From Paenibacillus riograndensis SBR5 (GTDB lineage: Bacteria; Bacillota; Bacilli; Paenibacillales; Paenibacillaceae), in the NCBI RefSeq assembly GCF_000981585.1, contig NZ_LN831776.1, positions 449,001 to 513,000 of the forward strand: 64,000 nt of DNA, given 5' to 3'. Below the pieces are notes generated by a model. It searched no databases and had not been told where the DNA came from. It was given only the letters and a program-made list of their open reading frames with translations. Shown piece by piece: positions 18,553 through 26,359 of this stretch; within the stretch, counting starts at the first letter, position 1, and each line of letters starts with the position of its first letter. A program made the translations under genes and the position numbers.

Positions 18553-18942
18553 TCAGCCGAACGAGGTCATCACACTTTGTGTTACGATCTCCTTCAGTTC
18601 AGCCTTTTGCGCGGCATATTGCTGGCGGGTAATGCTGCCGCTTGCGAGGCGCTGATCCAACTGCTCTGTGAGCTGGCTCACCTGCAAATCAATGACGTTT
18701 GCAATATTCCCGCCACTCTCTTCGGCGATATCCATTAGAGACTTGCCGTCATACAGCGCATCATACAGTTCCTCATCGGAGGACTGATTCAATGCTTTCA
18801 ATAAATCATCTTTATCGGCTACACTGGTAGCAGACCATTTGGCGACTGGACTCGCATTGACGGCGGGCTTGCCCCAGGCAGTCCCTCCAAAGGAGATGGC
18901 TACAATCATTGTCCCGACAATCATCACTCGTTTAATATTCAT
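18553..18942 (-). CDS. small secreted protein, function unknown
   Basis: 129 residues with an N-terminal signal peptide (about 1-24; MNIKRVMIVGTMIVAISFGG, then a likely AWG cleavage region). The mature part is acidic and helical, with DGKSLMDIAEESG followed by a LASGSITRQQYAAQKAEL segment. That pattern resembles a repeat found in many uncharacterised secreted proteins of Gram-positive bacteria (LADIA...G..T..QA). The start is ATG 18942 with AGAGG upstream. It is divergent from a two-component system, so it may be one of that system's targets (inference). Confidence 0.8.
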   Translation of the reverse strand: MNIKRVMIVGTMIVAISFGGTAWGKPAVNASPVAKWSATSVADKDDLLKALNQSSDEELYDALYDGKSLMDIAEESGGNIANVIDLQVSQLTEQLDQRLASGSITRQQYAAQKAELKEIVTQSVMTSFG

Positions 18943-19315
18943 CACTCATCCTCTTTTCAAATTATATTATATCGGTCAGGGTCATTAGTTACGGCAGTTA
19001 GGAGCTTTAGGCTTAATTTCATTCTAACCGGCAAAGCTGAGGTTAAGCTTAACTGTTCTTTAAGATAACCTAAAGAATAAATCTCTCCCCGATACTACGT
19101 TTATGATCAGGAGAAGGGCTCAACTATTTTTAGCCAACGGGAACTTTTCAGCGCTGGGCACGTCTGGAAGTGTGCGGCTTTCCGGTATGATTTTTATCAA
19201 GAACAAGCAGGGTAAAAGGCTCTTGGTGCCATAGATTAACTTGGGGAGCATGAGTTCACCGGTGATTCTCTGGGCCATGAAATAAATAACCGCAAGCGGA
19301 AGAGGTGAACCTCAA
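18943..19315. promoter_or_regulatory. divergent control region with palindromes
   Basis: Region between the small secreted protein (minus) and the response regulator (plus). It holds the perfect 12-bp palindrome GTTAAGCTTAAC (19042-19053), inside a larger arrangement AGGTTA (19040-19045) to TAACCT (19066-19071). The CTTTAAG...CTAAAG-like inverted repeat follows at once. These are candidate binding sites for the adjacent OmpR-type regulator; no experimental match is claimed. Confidence 0.45.
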
Positions 19316-20011
19316 ATGACCAAAAAAGTGCTGGTAGTTGATGATGAGCCGGGGATTGTAAATGCGATTGCCTACGCCCTCCGGCGTGAAGGCTATGAGG
19401 TGGATACCGCCGGGGACGGCGAGGAGGCGCTTGCCAAAGCGCAGGTTTTTCATCCGAATGTGATGGTGCTGGATGTGATGATGCCGAAGCTGAATGGCTA
19501 TGATGTGTGCCGCAAGCTGGAGGACCGTGATGACATCGGGATCATACTGCTTACCGTCAAAAATGATATCGTTGATAAAATCGTCGGCCTGGAGCTGGGC
19601 GCGGACGATTACATGACCAAGCCGTTCGAGATCCGCGAGCTGCTGGCCCGGGTGAAGGCGTTGCTGCGCAGGCTGGACAAGAATACGGCCGAGGTCAAAA
19701 GCGAGCTGATCGAATACGGTGCGCTGCGGGTTCACGCAGAACGGCGGTCCGTCCAGCTTGGGGAGGAGCAATTGGAGCTGACACCAAAGGAATTCGACCT
19801 GCTGCTCCTGCTGCTCTCCCATCCGCAGCGTGTCTATATGCGCGAAGAGCTGCTGGATCAGGTCTGGGAGATGGACTATGCCGGAGGTACCCGCACGGTG
19901 GATATCCACATCCAGCGGCTGCGCAAAAAGCTGGGCGAGCCCTACCAGAATATCCTCCAGACCGTCTATGGGGTCGGCTATAAGGCCGTTCCGGCGGGCA
20001 GCTTCGCATGA
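19316..20011 (+). CDS. OmpR/PhoB-family response regulator
   Basis: 231-residue two-component response regulator. The receiver domain (1-118) has acidic pocket VVDDE, phospho-acceptor Asp in VLDVMMP (about residue 53), Thr in LLTVKND and Lys in DYMTKPFE. The winged-helix output domain (about 135-228) ends with YAGGTRTVDIHIQRLRKKLG and VYGVGYK, typical of the PhoB/OmpR class. The ATG start at 19316 has GAGGTG 7 nt upstream. Its stop overlaps the kinase start (ATGA), showing a coupled operon. Confidence 0.96.
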   Translation: MTKKVLVVDDEPGIVNAIAYALRREGYEVDTAGDGEEALAKAQVFHPNVMVLDVMMPKLNGYDVCRKLEDRDDIGIILLTVKNDIVDKIVGLELGADDYMTKPFEIRELLARVKALLRRLDKNTAEVKSELIEYGALRVHAERRSVQLGEEQLELTPKEFDLLLLLLSHPQRVYMREELLDQVWEMDYAGGTRTVDIHIQRLRKKLGEPYQNILQTVYGVGYKAVPAGSFA

Positions 20012-21474
20012 GGATCAGCATCAAGCTGAAATTCAGCCTGTTCCTGGCGGTGCTGCTTATTTTATCGGTTGGCATTTTGAGCTATTTTGTGCTGCGCGGA
20101 GTCGGGCTGAACCAGCAGGCGCAGATCGAGGGCCTGCTTGCCCAGCATGTCAAAACAGTCAATTTGCGGGTTAAACAGACGTATTATACCGGCACCCGCC
20201 TTACGCCGCAGGCCTTCATGCAGCAGCGGGGGAAGGCGCTGGCCGCAGAGCTGGCCGGATTCACCGGGCTGCAGGTGACGCTGTACGATACAAAAGGACA
20301 GCAGGTAGGGACATCGCTGCAGAGGGAAGGACCGGCAGCGGTAGGAAATCCTGCTGATGCGCTGGCCTATGCGCTGCAGAACAAAATCGCCTACCAGAGC
20401 TCAGGCGATACCCTGCTCTATCTGGCCCCGCTGCAAGGGCCGGAGCAGCAGATGGGGGTAGTGCAGCTGGAGTATCCGCTGCAGGATGCCCGGAGCTTTC
20501 AGCGGACGCTGCTGAATCTCTTCCTGACCACAGGCGCCGCTGTCCTGGTCCTGAGCTTCATTGGCGGCTACCTGTATTTCAACAAGGCCGCCGCGGCGAT
20601 CGGGCGGCTGAAGAAGGCGGCGGAATCGATCCGCCGCGCCGAATATATCTCTGCTCCGCCAGTGAAGCGGAAGGATGAGCTGGGCGAGCTGGCCGAAGGC
20701 ATCTACTTCATGAGCCGGGAGATCGACAGCAGCATTGCCGCGAAGGATGAGGAGCAGCGCAAGCTGCAGCTCGCCGTGCAGAAGCTGCAGGCGCTGGAGC
20801 AGCAGCAGAAGCAGTACATCGGCAATATCAGCCATGAATTTAAGACGCCGCTGACTTCGATCAAGGCTTATGTCGACCTCTTGAATATGTACGATGATGA
20901 TCCCAAGCTGCTGTCCGACGCTAAGCTCAGCATTGCCAAGGAGACCCAGCGGCTCTATGAAATGGTGGAGAAGGTGCTGCAGCTGACGGCGCTGGAGAAA
21001 TATGATTTTGAGTCCCAGGCTGAGCTGCTGGAGGTAGCGGACGTACTGCAGGATATCTGCAGCCGCATGAAGGGCAAGGCGGAGCGGTATGGGCTGACGA
21101 TTACACTGGATGCCGAGCCTGCGCATATCTGGATCGATAAAGAAAGCTTCATGCATATCTTCATCAACCTGCTGGATAATGCGATCAAATATAATGTCCC
21201 GCAAGGGACGGTGCATCTTCATGGCAGGGTCAGGGATCACCGGGTCTGGATCACCGTCAGAGATTCCGGCATTGGCATCCCGTCAGAGTCCAGAGACAAA
21301 ATCTTCGAGCCCTTCTACACGGTCAACCGCGACCGCTCCAGACAATCGGGCGGTACGGGACTGGGGCTGTCTCTTGTCCGCAATCTGGTGGAGAAGCAGA
21401 ATGGAACCATTGAACTGCTGGAGCCGGACGGTGAGGGAACGGCGTTTCAACTGTCTTTTCCCGTCATATCCTGA
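20008..21474 (+). CDS. sensor histidine kinase
   Basis: 488-residue membrane kinase partnering the upstream regulator. It has a first membrane helix at about 10-28, an extracytoplasmic sensor of about 140 residues, a second helix at about 172-192 and a HAMP linker to about 245. A coiled coil leads to the phospho-acceptor His in ISHEFKTPLTSIKAY (about residue 275). The HATPase domain shows N-box NLLDNAIKYN, G1 DSGIGIP and G2 GGTGLGLSLVRNLV. The signal sensed is unknown. The ATG at 20008 overlaps the regulator stop by 4 nt. Confidence 0.96.
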   Translation: MRISIKLKFSLFLAVLLILSVGILSYFVLRGVGLNQQAQIEGLLAQHVKTVNLRVKQTYYTGTRLTPQAFMQQRGKALAAELAGFTGLQVTLYDTKGQQVGTSLQREGPAAVGNPADALAYALQNKIAYQSSGDTLLYLAPLQGPEQQMGVVQLEYPLQDARSFQRTLLNLFLTTGAAVLVLSFIGGYLYFNKAAAAIGRLKKAAESIRRAEYISAPPVKRKDELGELAEGIYFMSREIDSSIAAKDEEQRKLQLAVQKLQALEQQQKQYIGNISHEFKTPLTSIKAYVDLLNMYDDDPKLLSDAKLSIAKETQRLYEMVEKVLQLTALEKYDFESQAELLEVADVLQDICSRMKGKAERYGLTITLDAEPAHIWIDKESFMHIFINLLDNAIKYNVPQGTVHLHGRVRDHRVWITVRDSGIGIPSESRDKIFEPFYTVNRDRSRQSGGTGLGLSLVRNLVEKQNGTIELLEPDGEGTAFQLSFPVIS

Positions 21475-21568
21475 AGAGCTTAAGTTTACAACTTGGAAAC
21501 ATTCGGTGAGTTGTTTGGAAATAAGCATCCGGTATGCTGGGAGCAACACAACCTGGGGGGAACCATCT

Positions 21569-22690
21569 ATGAATTCGTATAAAAAGATCAGGCTTAGAAA
21601 AACGGGCATGATTCTGCTGTGCAGTACGGTTCTGCTATCCATGGCTGCCTGCAGTCCGGAGAATACCGGAACACGGCAGACGGTCGAGAAATCCGGCCAG
21701 AAAATCACAGTCATAGACAACACCAGCGAATCGGTCTACACGAAGCTGAAGCTGGAGGGCATCGACAAGATTGAGGGCGTTCGCGGGACGGATTTTGCCG
21801 GTGAGGATGCGATCGTGGTGGATAAGGAAAACCGCAATCTCTCCCCGCAGACAGTGGAAGGACAGGATCGTTATCCGCATAATCTCTATCTCCGTACGCT
21901 CTCCTCGGGCACCGAAACGCCGCTGCAGGAGGGTGAGAAAAATTACGGAGCAGCCCAGCTGTCTCCGGACAAGAAGCAGCTTTTTTACAAAGAGCTCTAT
22001 GACGCTACCGGTCTTGGCTTCATTATGAATCTGGCCACGGGAGCGTCCGTGAAGGTAAGCGATGCGGAGTTCAGAAGCGAGGAGGGGAGCTGGGCGGACA
22101 ATGAGCATGTGATCTACCCGGATATGGAGGGGACCATCGTAAAAGCGGACGTGAACGGGAAGCAGGAAACGGTGGTGAAGACCGGGGTCTCTTATGTCCA
22201 TGAGGTGGTTCAAACCGGCGGCCGGATTCTATATGTCACAGGGGAAGACAGCGAGTTGAGTGCTTATGACACGGAAACCAAGCAGACCAAGGTGTTGAAA
22301 AAGAATGTACTGTGGGTTATCCCGTCACCGGACGGCAGCAGGCTGGCGATTGTCGAGCGGGTAAAACCTGGAGAAATGGTGCTGCTGCTCTGCGACAGTG
22401 AAGGCAGCGAGCAGTCCCGGCTGGCGGTGGGCCAGCAGATCTTCGGGACCAGCTGGTCGCCGGACGGCAGCAAGCTGGCTTATGCAACCACTGCCGCCAG
22501 CGCTGCCGAGGACCAGGACGGCCTGTTCATTACTGAAGTGGAGACCGGGGAGCAGACGCCAGTGCTGAATGACATTGAGGTAGCTGACCAGCTCCGCTGG
22601 AGCCCCTCGGGCAAGAAGCTGCTGGCTTCCGTTTCAGTGCTGAAGGATAATGTGTATCAGTTTATTACGTATGTTGTAAGGCTGTCTTGA
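21569..22690 (+). CDS. lipoprotein with TolB/WD40-like beta-propeller repeats
   Basis: 373 residues. The signal peptide (1-26) ends in the lipobox LSMAAC, so it should be anchored on the outer face of the membrane. The rest shows repeated blocks such as AAQLSPDKKQLFY, VIPSPDGSRLAIV, GTSWSPDGSKLAYA and LRWSPSGKKLLAS, the typical WSPDGxxLAY pattern of TolB/PD40 propeller blades. It sits 94 bp after the kinase gene and may belong to the same signalling unit as a sensor accessory or a target (inference). The start is ATG 21569 with a GGGGGGAA ribosome site. Confidence 0.85.
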   Translation: MNSYKKIRLRKTGMILLCSTVLLSMAACSPENTGTRQTVEKSGQKITVIDNTSESVYTKLKLEGIDKIEGVRGTDFAGEDAIVVDKENRNLSPQTVEGQDRYPHNLYLRTLSSGTETPLQEGEKNYGAAQLSPDKKQLFYKELYDATGLGFIMNLATGASVKVSDAEFRSEEGSWADNEHVIYPDMEGTIVKADVNGKQETVVKTGVSYVHEVVQTGGRILYVTGEDSELSAYDTETKQTKVLKKNVLWVIPSPDGSRLAIVERVKPGEMVLLLCDSEGSEQSRLAVGQQIFGTSWSPDGSKLAYATTAASAAEDQDGLFITEVETGEQTPVLNDIEVADQLRWSPSGKKLLASVSVLKDNVYQFITYVVRLS

Positions 22691-22700
22691 TGTGTGAAAT

Positions 22701-22744
22701 AACAACAGGGATCCCGCAAATATGGCGGGGTTGCTGTTGTTTTC
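22701..22744 (+). terminator. terminator between propeller lipoprotein and PIN gene
   Basis: AACAACAG outer arm with CTGTTGTT, inner CCCGC and GCGGG arms, then TTTT. It serves the plus-strand lipoprotein gene and lies at the convergent junction. Confidence 0.8.
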
Positions 22745-22747
22745 AAT

Positions 22748-23329
22748 TTAAGGCTGCAATGCTTCTAGTTTTGACTGAATGGATAGGTAAAAAGGGTCTG
22801 CTTCAATAGCCATCCTGGCTTCTGAAGATACTTCGACATAGCGTTTATTTAGGAAATCATAAAGCCTCTGTTCTCCTGGTCCACAGAAAACTGAGTAAGA
22901 AATAAAATCTTTTATGTTTGCAGTTACTAGTATTGCATCATTCAAGTATGCGTCAACGAGTATCCGTGCATCGGAGGCGCGTAAGTAATCCAGTTTATAA
23001 TGAGGGTCTTTGAAGACGCCGTCGAACCTGGTAGAACGTATGTAGTTGCTGAATTTTCGAAGTTCATGCTCGAGGTCAACCGAGAGATTTGCACTCACTG
23101 GCAAATATCCCTCGAGCATGCTACTTATAATACGCTGGTCCCTGTCCTTAAGGGTATGCATTTGAACTTCAAGTTCGCATTTCACTTCAGCACTGAGTAA
23201 AATGATTGACTGTCCATTCTGAGCTTCTAGTTTGGCAGCAGCAAAAAATTCCTTTGCCGCTTTCTGATATGCTTTATTGTCATCGTGTGTGTAGCGAAAA
23301 AGATTAGAGTCTAACAGATACGCCGACAT
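22748..23329 (-). CDS. PIN-domain protein, candidate toxin ribonuclease
   Basis: 193 residues with the acidic layout of PIN nucleases: Asp7 in YLLDSNLF, Glu48 in SAEVKCELE, Asp120 in RASDARILVDA, and Asp141 in VTANIKDF. VapC-like PIN toxins use such residues to bind Mg2+ and cut RNA. The ATG at 23329 directly abuts the stop of the upstream HTH gene, so the two are translationally coupled with the putative antitoxin first. The pair is visibly richer in A+T than its neighbours, which suggests horizontal acquisition. Length is above the usual 130-150 residues of VapC; a DUF4411-like PIN subgroup is possible. Toxic activity is inferred, not shown. Confidence 0.72.
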   Translation of the reverse strand: MSAYLLDSNLFRYTHDDNKAYQKAAKEFFAAAKLEAQNGQSIILLSAEVKCELEVQMHTLKDRDQRIISSMLEGYLPVSANLSVDLEHELRKFSNYIRSTRFDGVFKDPHYKLDYLRASDARILVDAYLNDAILVTANIKDFISYSVFCGPGEQRLYDFLNKRYVEVSSEARMAIEADPFYLSIQSKLEALQP

Positions 23330-23851
23330 TTATTCGTTGGCTCCCTCCTCAATTGGTCCATAGTCGACAGGACCTTCGCCATCCCAAAGAGCCAGAGCAT
23401 GATCCGCTAGTTTTTTTGAGCTTTCCAGTTCTTCTCTGCGTTCCCTTAGAAAAGTCGCCCAGTTTGAAAGCTTCATAAAAGGTTCAGGTTTAATTCTCCA
23501 TGTGCTTTTCTCACCGGCAACCTGTTCAGCTTCCCATTTACCGTTTGCACAATGGCGACGTACGACTTGAGGAACTAGACCAGTAAGCTTGCTAACGTCC
23601 CGAACTGAAAGATACTCCGGAACACTAAGTGTTACGGGCGTAGGGTCAAAGGAATTTATCTGATCTGCCGAAAGAATCGATGCATCGACTTTTCTAAGGG
23701 CTTCCTCAGAAAGCAGCGAGACAATTTGCTCTTCCCGAAGCTTCAGTTCAGACATAAGCAGCCTTATTTTTGCAAGTGTAATTTCAGCTTCGCTGTGCAG
23801 GCGGCGTTCGGTAGATTTCGGCAGATTTACATTTCTTAGAACATTGGACAT
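23330..23851 (-). CDS. HTH-containing partner of the PIN protein, candidate antitoxin
   Basis: 173 residues. An N-terminal helical, charged part (about 1-65) is followed by a MerR/excisionase-like helix-turn-helix at about 78-125: PEYLSVRDVSKLTGLVPQVV, then RRHCANGKWEAE and a beta wing ending STWRIKP. A C-terminal acidic helix follows. The start is ATG 23851 because AGGAGG (23861-23866) lies 9 nt upstream. Its layout (DNA binding plus a charged tail, gene order antitoxin then toxin, no gap) suits a type II antitoxin that also autoregulates. It is larger than most VapB-type antitoxins, and no close family name can be given. Confidence 0.65.
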   Translation of the reverse strand: MSNVLRNVNLPKSTERRLHSEAEITLAKIRLLMSELKLREEQIVSLLSEEALRKVDASILSADQINSFDPTPVTLSVPEYLSVRDVSKLTGLVPQVVRRHCANGKWEAEQVAGEKSTWRIKPEPFMKLSNWATFLRERREELESSKKLADHALALWDGEGPVDYGPIEEGANE

Positions 23852-24014
23852 ATCAATCAACCTCCTCACTCCCATCTTAGCATATTAATTTCCAGAAACA
23901 AAGGAACCAATGGAACTTTTGGAACCCCATTTATAGTATATGTATGTATTTCATGTTTAAACGTTGAACTGTAGAAAATACGTACTATGTTAATTTTCTG
24001 AGTTAAATTCGCAC

Positions 24015-24044
24015 TTGACAGGTGTGAATAAAGGGGTATATGAT
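24015..24044 (+). promoter_or_regulatory. strong sigma-A-type promoter upstream of the MarR leader
   Basis: TTGACA at 24015-24020 and TATGAT at 24039-24044 with an 18-nt spacer. Transcription would start near 24051, leaving a leader of about 158 nt before the MarR gene. Confidence 0.75.
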
Positions 24045-24070
24045 AACAGCAATCCTTCACTGATAATTAA

Positions 24071-24208
24071 ATGAACAGTGAAATAATAACCGCGAAAATA
24101 ATAACCGAGCTGATTGGACCGCCAAAGGCTCCCGAGGATCTCCCCGCATCAGGGGGAATTTCGGGGGCCTTTTATAGTTGGTCTATGAGTGGAAGGCAGG
24201 GGAAGAGC
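24071..24208 (+). promoter_or_regulatory. attenuator-like leader with terminator hairpin before the MarR gene
   Basis: The leader holds a direct repeat of AAATAATAACCG (near 24079 and 24094). A bipartite hairpin follows at 24127-24177: GGCTCCCGA plus TCCCC on the left, GGGGGA plus TCGGGGGCC on the right, then TTTT. An open frame through it, in the MarR frame, would start at ATG 24071 and read MNSEIITAKIITELIG with two tandem pairs of ATA Ile codons, but it has no clear ribosome site. Promoter, terminator, then gene is the order of a conditional terminator; the trigger is unknown. Confidence 0.55.
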
Positions 24209-24751
24209 ATGGATGATAAGCAGTGGGAGCGGCTGCAGGAGGCCGACTATCTGTTCCGCAAAATGGTGCGCAGATTTGTGAAGGAACGCGACCGTGTGAG
24301 CGTGGAGGGGATTGCTTTGCCAGGCATGCTGATTCTGCAAAAGATCATCCGTGACGGCGAGCAGCGGCTTGGTGATCTTGCGGAGCAGCTGGATTTCACC
24401 TCGGGTGCCATCACGGCGCTAAGCGACAAGCTGGAGGCAGGCGGGCATACGGTGCGCAGGCGCAAGGAGGATGACCGGCGGACGGTGCTGATGGGCATTA
24501 CGGAGAAAGGGCGGGAGATGGTGGAGCGCAACGGCAGCATTGGGGAACGATGTATTACGCTTCTGTTCGAGGGGTTCACGGAAGAGGAGCTTGAGCAGCA
24601 GAGCCGTTTCTATGAACGGATCATCCGCAATCTGGAGGGATTCTCGGAGACCCTGCTTAAGCTGGCACAGCAGAATGCCGAAGCCCCTGTTCCGCAGGCA
24701 CCTGAACAGAAGCCGCGGACAGCCGCGAAGAAAAATTATCTCAGCTACTGA
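24209..24751 (+). CDS. MarR-family transcriptional regulator
   Basis: 180-residue winged-helix regulator. The core shows LPGMLILQKIIRDGEQRLGD, LAEQLDFTSGAITALSDKLE and the wing RRKEDDRRTVLMGITEKGREM, the hallmark DxR-type MarR wing. A longer frame to ATG 24071 would add 46 residues running through a terminator hairpin, so ATG 24209 with AGGGGAAG upstream is preferred. The C-terminal tail (about 150-180) is rich in Pro, Gln and Ala. It precedes the arylsulfotransferase-like gene and ABC importer, likely as their regulator. Confidence 0.9.
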   Translation: MDDKQWERLQEADYLFRKMVRRFVKERDRVSVEGIALPGMLILQKIIRDGEQRLGDLAEQLDFTSGAITALSDKLEAGGHTVRRRKEDDRRTVLMGITEKGREMVERNGSIGERCITLLFEGFTEEELEQQSRFYERIIRNLEGFSETLLKLAQQNAEAPVPQAPEQKPRTAAKKNYLSY

Positions 24752-24866
24752 AGCTGCTGAAAACGGAAGCAGCGGCTCACAAAACTTAAGCCAATGTTTC
24801 TGAAGCGGGTTTTGTACGAAGCGGCTCAAGGGTGTATACACTACAAAACTTTAAGGAGAGATGATC

Positions 24867-26321
24867 ATGGGACATTCGACGGTATATCCGACAGGAGCGA
24901 CGGTATATAATCCCGCCAAGGCATGGAGTGGTTACACCGTATTCCAGGCGGGGGACGAAGGGGTTGTGCTGATCGATATGAGCGGCAAGGAGGTGCATTT
25001 GTGGCAGGGGCTGATCGGCTTTCCGGCAAAAATCCTCCCCGGAGGCTACGTGCTGGGCAGTACGGGCAGAAGAGATCCGAAATTCGGCATTCAGGACAAT
25101 GTCGATCTGGTCGAGGTCGATTGGGACGGTAATGTGGTCTGGAAGTATAACAGCTATGAGCATATTGAGGACCCGGGCTATGAGCCGCTGTGGTACGCCC
25201 GCCAGCATCACGACTACCAGCGGGAGGGAAATCCGGTTGGCTACTATGCTCCTGGCCTTGAACCTTCAGCTAACAGCGGAAAAACGCTGATTTTAGCTCA
25301 TAAAAATCTGCATAACCCCCAGATTTCCGACAAGCAGCTGCTGGATGACACAATTATCGAAGTGGACTGGGAAGGCAAAATGGTCTGGGAATGGGCGGCC
25401 AGTGACCATTTTGATGAGCTGGGTTTCGACGAGGCTGCACGCAATGTCTTGTTCCGGGATCCCAACACGCGTTCCTTCGGTGATCTGGGCGGCGGCGTAG
25501 GCGACTGGCTGCATATCAACTCGGCTTCGTATGTGGGGCCGAACAAATTCTATGATCAGGGAGATGAGCGCTTCCATCCGGACAACATTATCTGGGATGC
25601 ACGTGAGGCGAACATTATAGCGATTACCGACAAGCGCACCGGGGCTATCGTCTGGCGGCTGGGACCGGACTATTCATTGCCGGAAGTGCAGCATATCGGC
25701 TGGATTATCGGCCAGCATCATGCCCACATCATTCCGAAGGGACTGCCGGGGGAAGGCAATCTGCTGGTGTTCGACAACGGCGGCTGGGGCGGATACGGCC
25801 TCCCGAATCCCTCCTCGCCTTTTGGGCAAAAGAACGCGCTGCGCGATCACTCGCGGGTACTGGAGATCAATCCGGTGACACTGGAGATCGAGTGGCAGTA
25901 TACCTCCGCAGAGGCAGGGTTCTCTGTTCCGACCGATTCCTATAAGTTCTACAGTCCGTATATCAGCTCGGCGCAGCGCCTGCCGAACGGGAACACGCTG
26001 ATTACCGAAGGCTCCAATGGCCGCCTGTTCGAGGTAACGGCGGAGCATGAACTGGTGTGGGAGTATATTTCCCCTTACACTGACCGCAGAAATACGAACA
26101 TGGTTTACCGTTCCTACCGGGTGCCTTACGCCTGGGTGCCGCAGCTGGCAAAGCCGCAGGAAACTGCCATTGAGCCGATCGATGTCTCCACCTTCAGAGT
26201 GCCGGGGGCTGCGCCGAAAGGGTCGGATTCTATAGTAAGTGTAGCGACAACACTGCCTTTTATGGAGGGGGCCGCTTGTGTGGCTACTGCCGATGAGGGC
26301 GGCGGCCGGAGAACCAGTTAG
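24867..26321 (+). CDS. arylsulfotransferase (ASST)-family protein
   Basis: 484-residue protein of the aryl-sulfate sulfotransferase family, which moves sulfate between phenolic esters without PAPS through a sulfo-histidine. It shows the repeated blade pattern of this propeller fold (VDLVEVDWDGNVVWKYNSYE, then IIEVDWEGKMVWEW). The His-rich segments are ARQHHDYQRE and GQHHAHIIPKGLPGEGNLLV. No signal peptide is visible, unlike the periplasmic enterobacterial enzymes. ATG 24867 is chosen over ATG 24861, because AAGGAGAG (24853-24860) touches the latter but is 6 nt from the former. It heads a group with a NMT1/SsuA-like ABC importer, suggesting aryl-sulfate or sulfonate metabolism (inference). Confidence 0.82.
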   Translation: MGHSTVYPTGATVYNPAKAWSGYTVFQAGDEGVVLIDMSGKEVHLWQGLIGFPAKILPGGYVLGSTGRRDPKFGIQDNVDLVEVDWDGNVVWKYNSYEHIEDPGYEPLWYARQHHDYQREGNPVGYYAPGLEPSANSGKTLILAHKNLHNPQISDKQLLDDTIIEVDWEGKMVWEWAASDHFDELGFDEAARNVLFRDPNTRSFGDLGGGVGDWLHINSASYVGPNKFYDQGDERFHPDNIIWDAREANIIAITDKRTGAIVWRLGPDYSLPEVQHIGWIIGQHHAHIIPKGLPGEGNLLVFDNGGWGGYGLPNPSSPFGQKNALRDHSRVLEINPVTLEIEWQYTSAEAGFSVPTDSYKFYSPYISSAQRLPNGNTLITEGSNGRLFEVTAEHELVWEYISPYTDRRNTNMVYRSYRVPYAWVPQLAKPQETAIEPIDVSTFRVPGAAPKGSDSIVSVATTLPFMEGAACVATADEGGGRRTS

Positions 26322-26359
26322 AGCGATCAGGAAAATCCATAACGAAGAGGTGCATAATA

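Noticed and set aside
19130..19260. Riboswitch upstream of the response regulator
   Set aside because: The stretch contains some paired segments, but no known aptamer core or terminator/antiterminator pair was recognised.
24071..24208. 46-residue N-terminal extension of the MarR protein
   Set aside because: It would run through a terminator hairpin and lacks a ribosome site; the family N-terminus fits ATG 24209. Kept instead as a leader with a possible short peptide.
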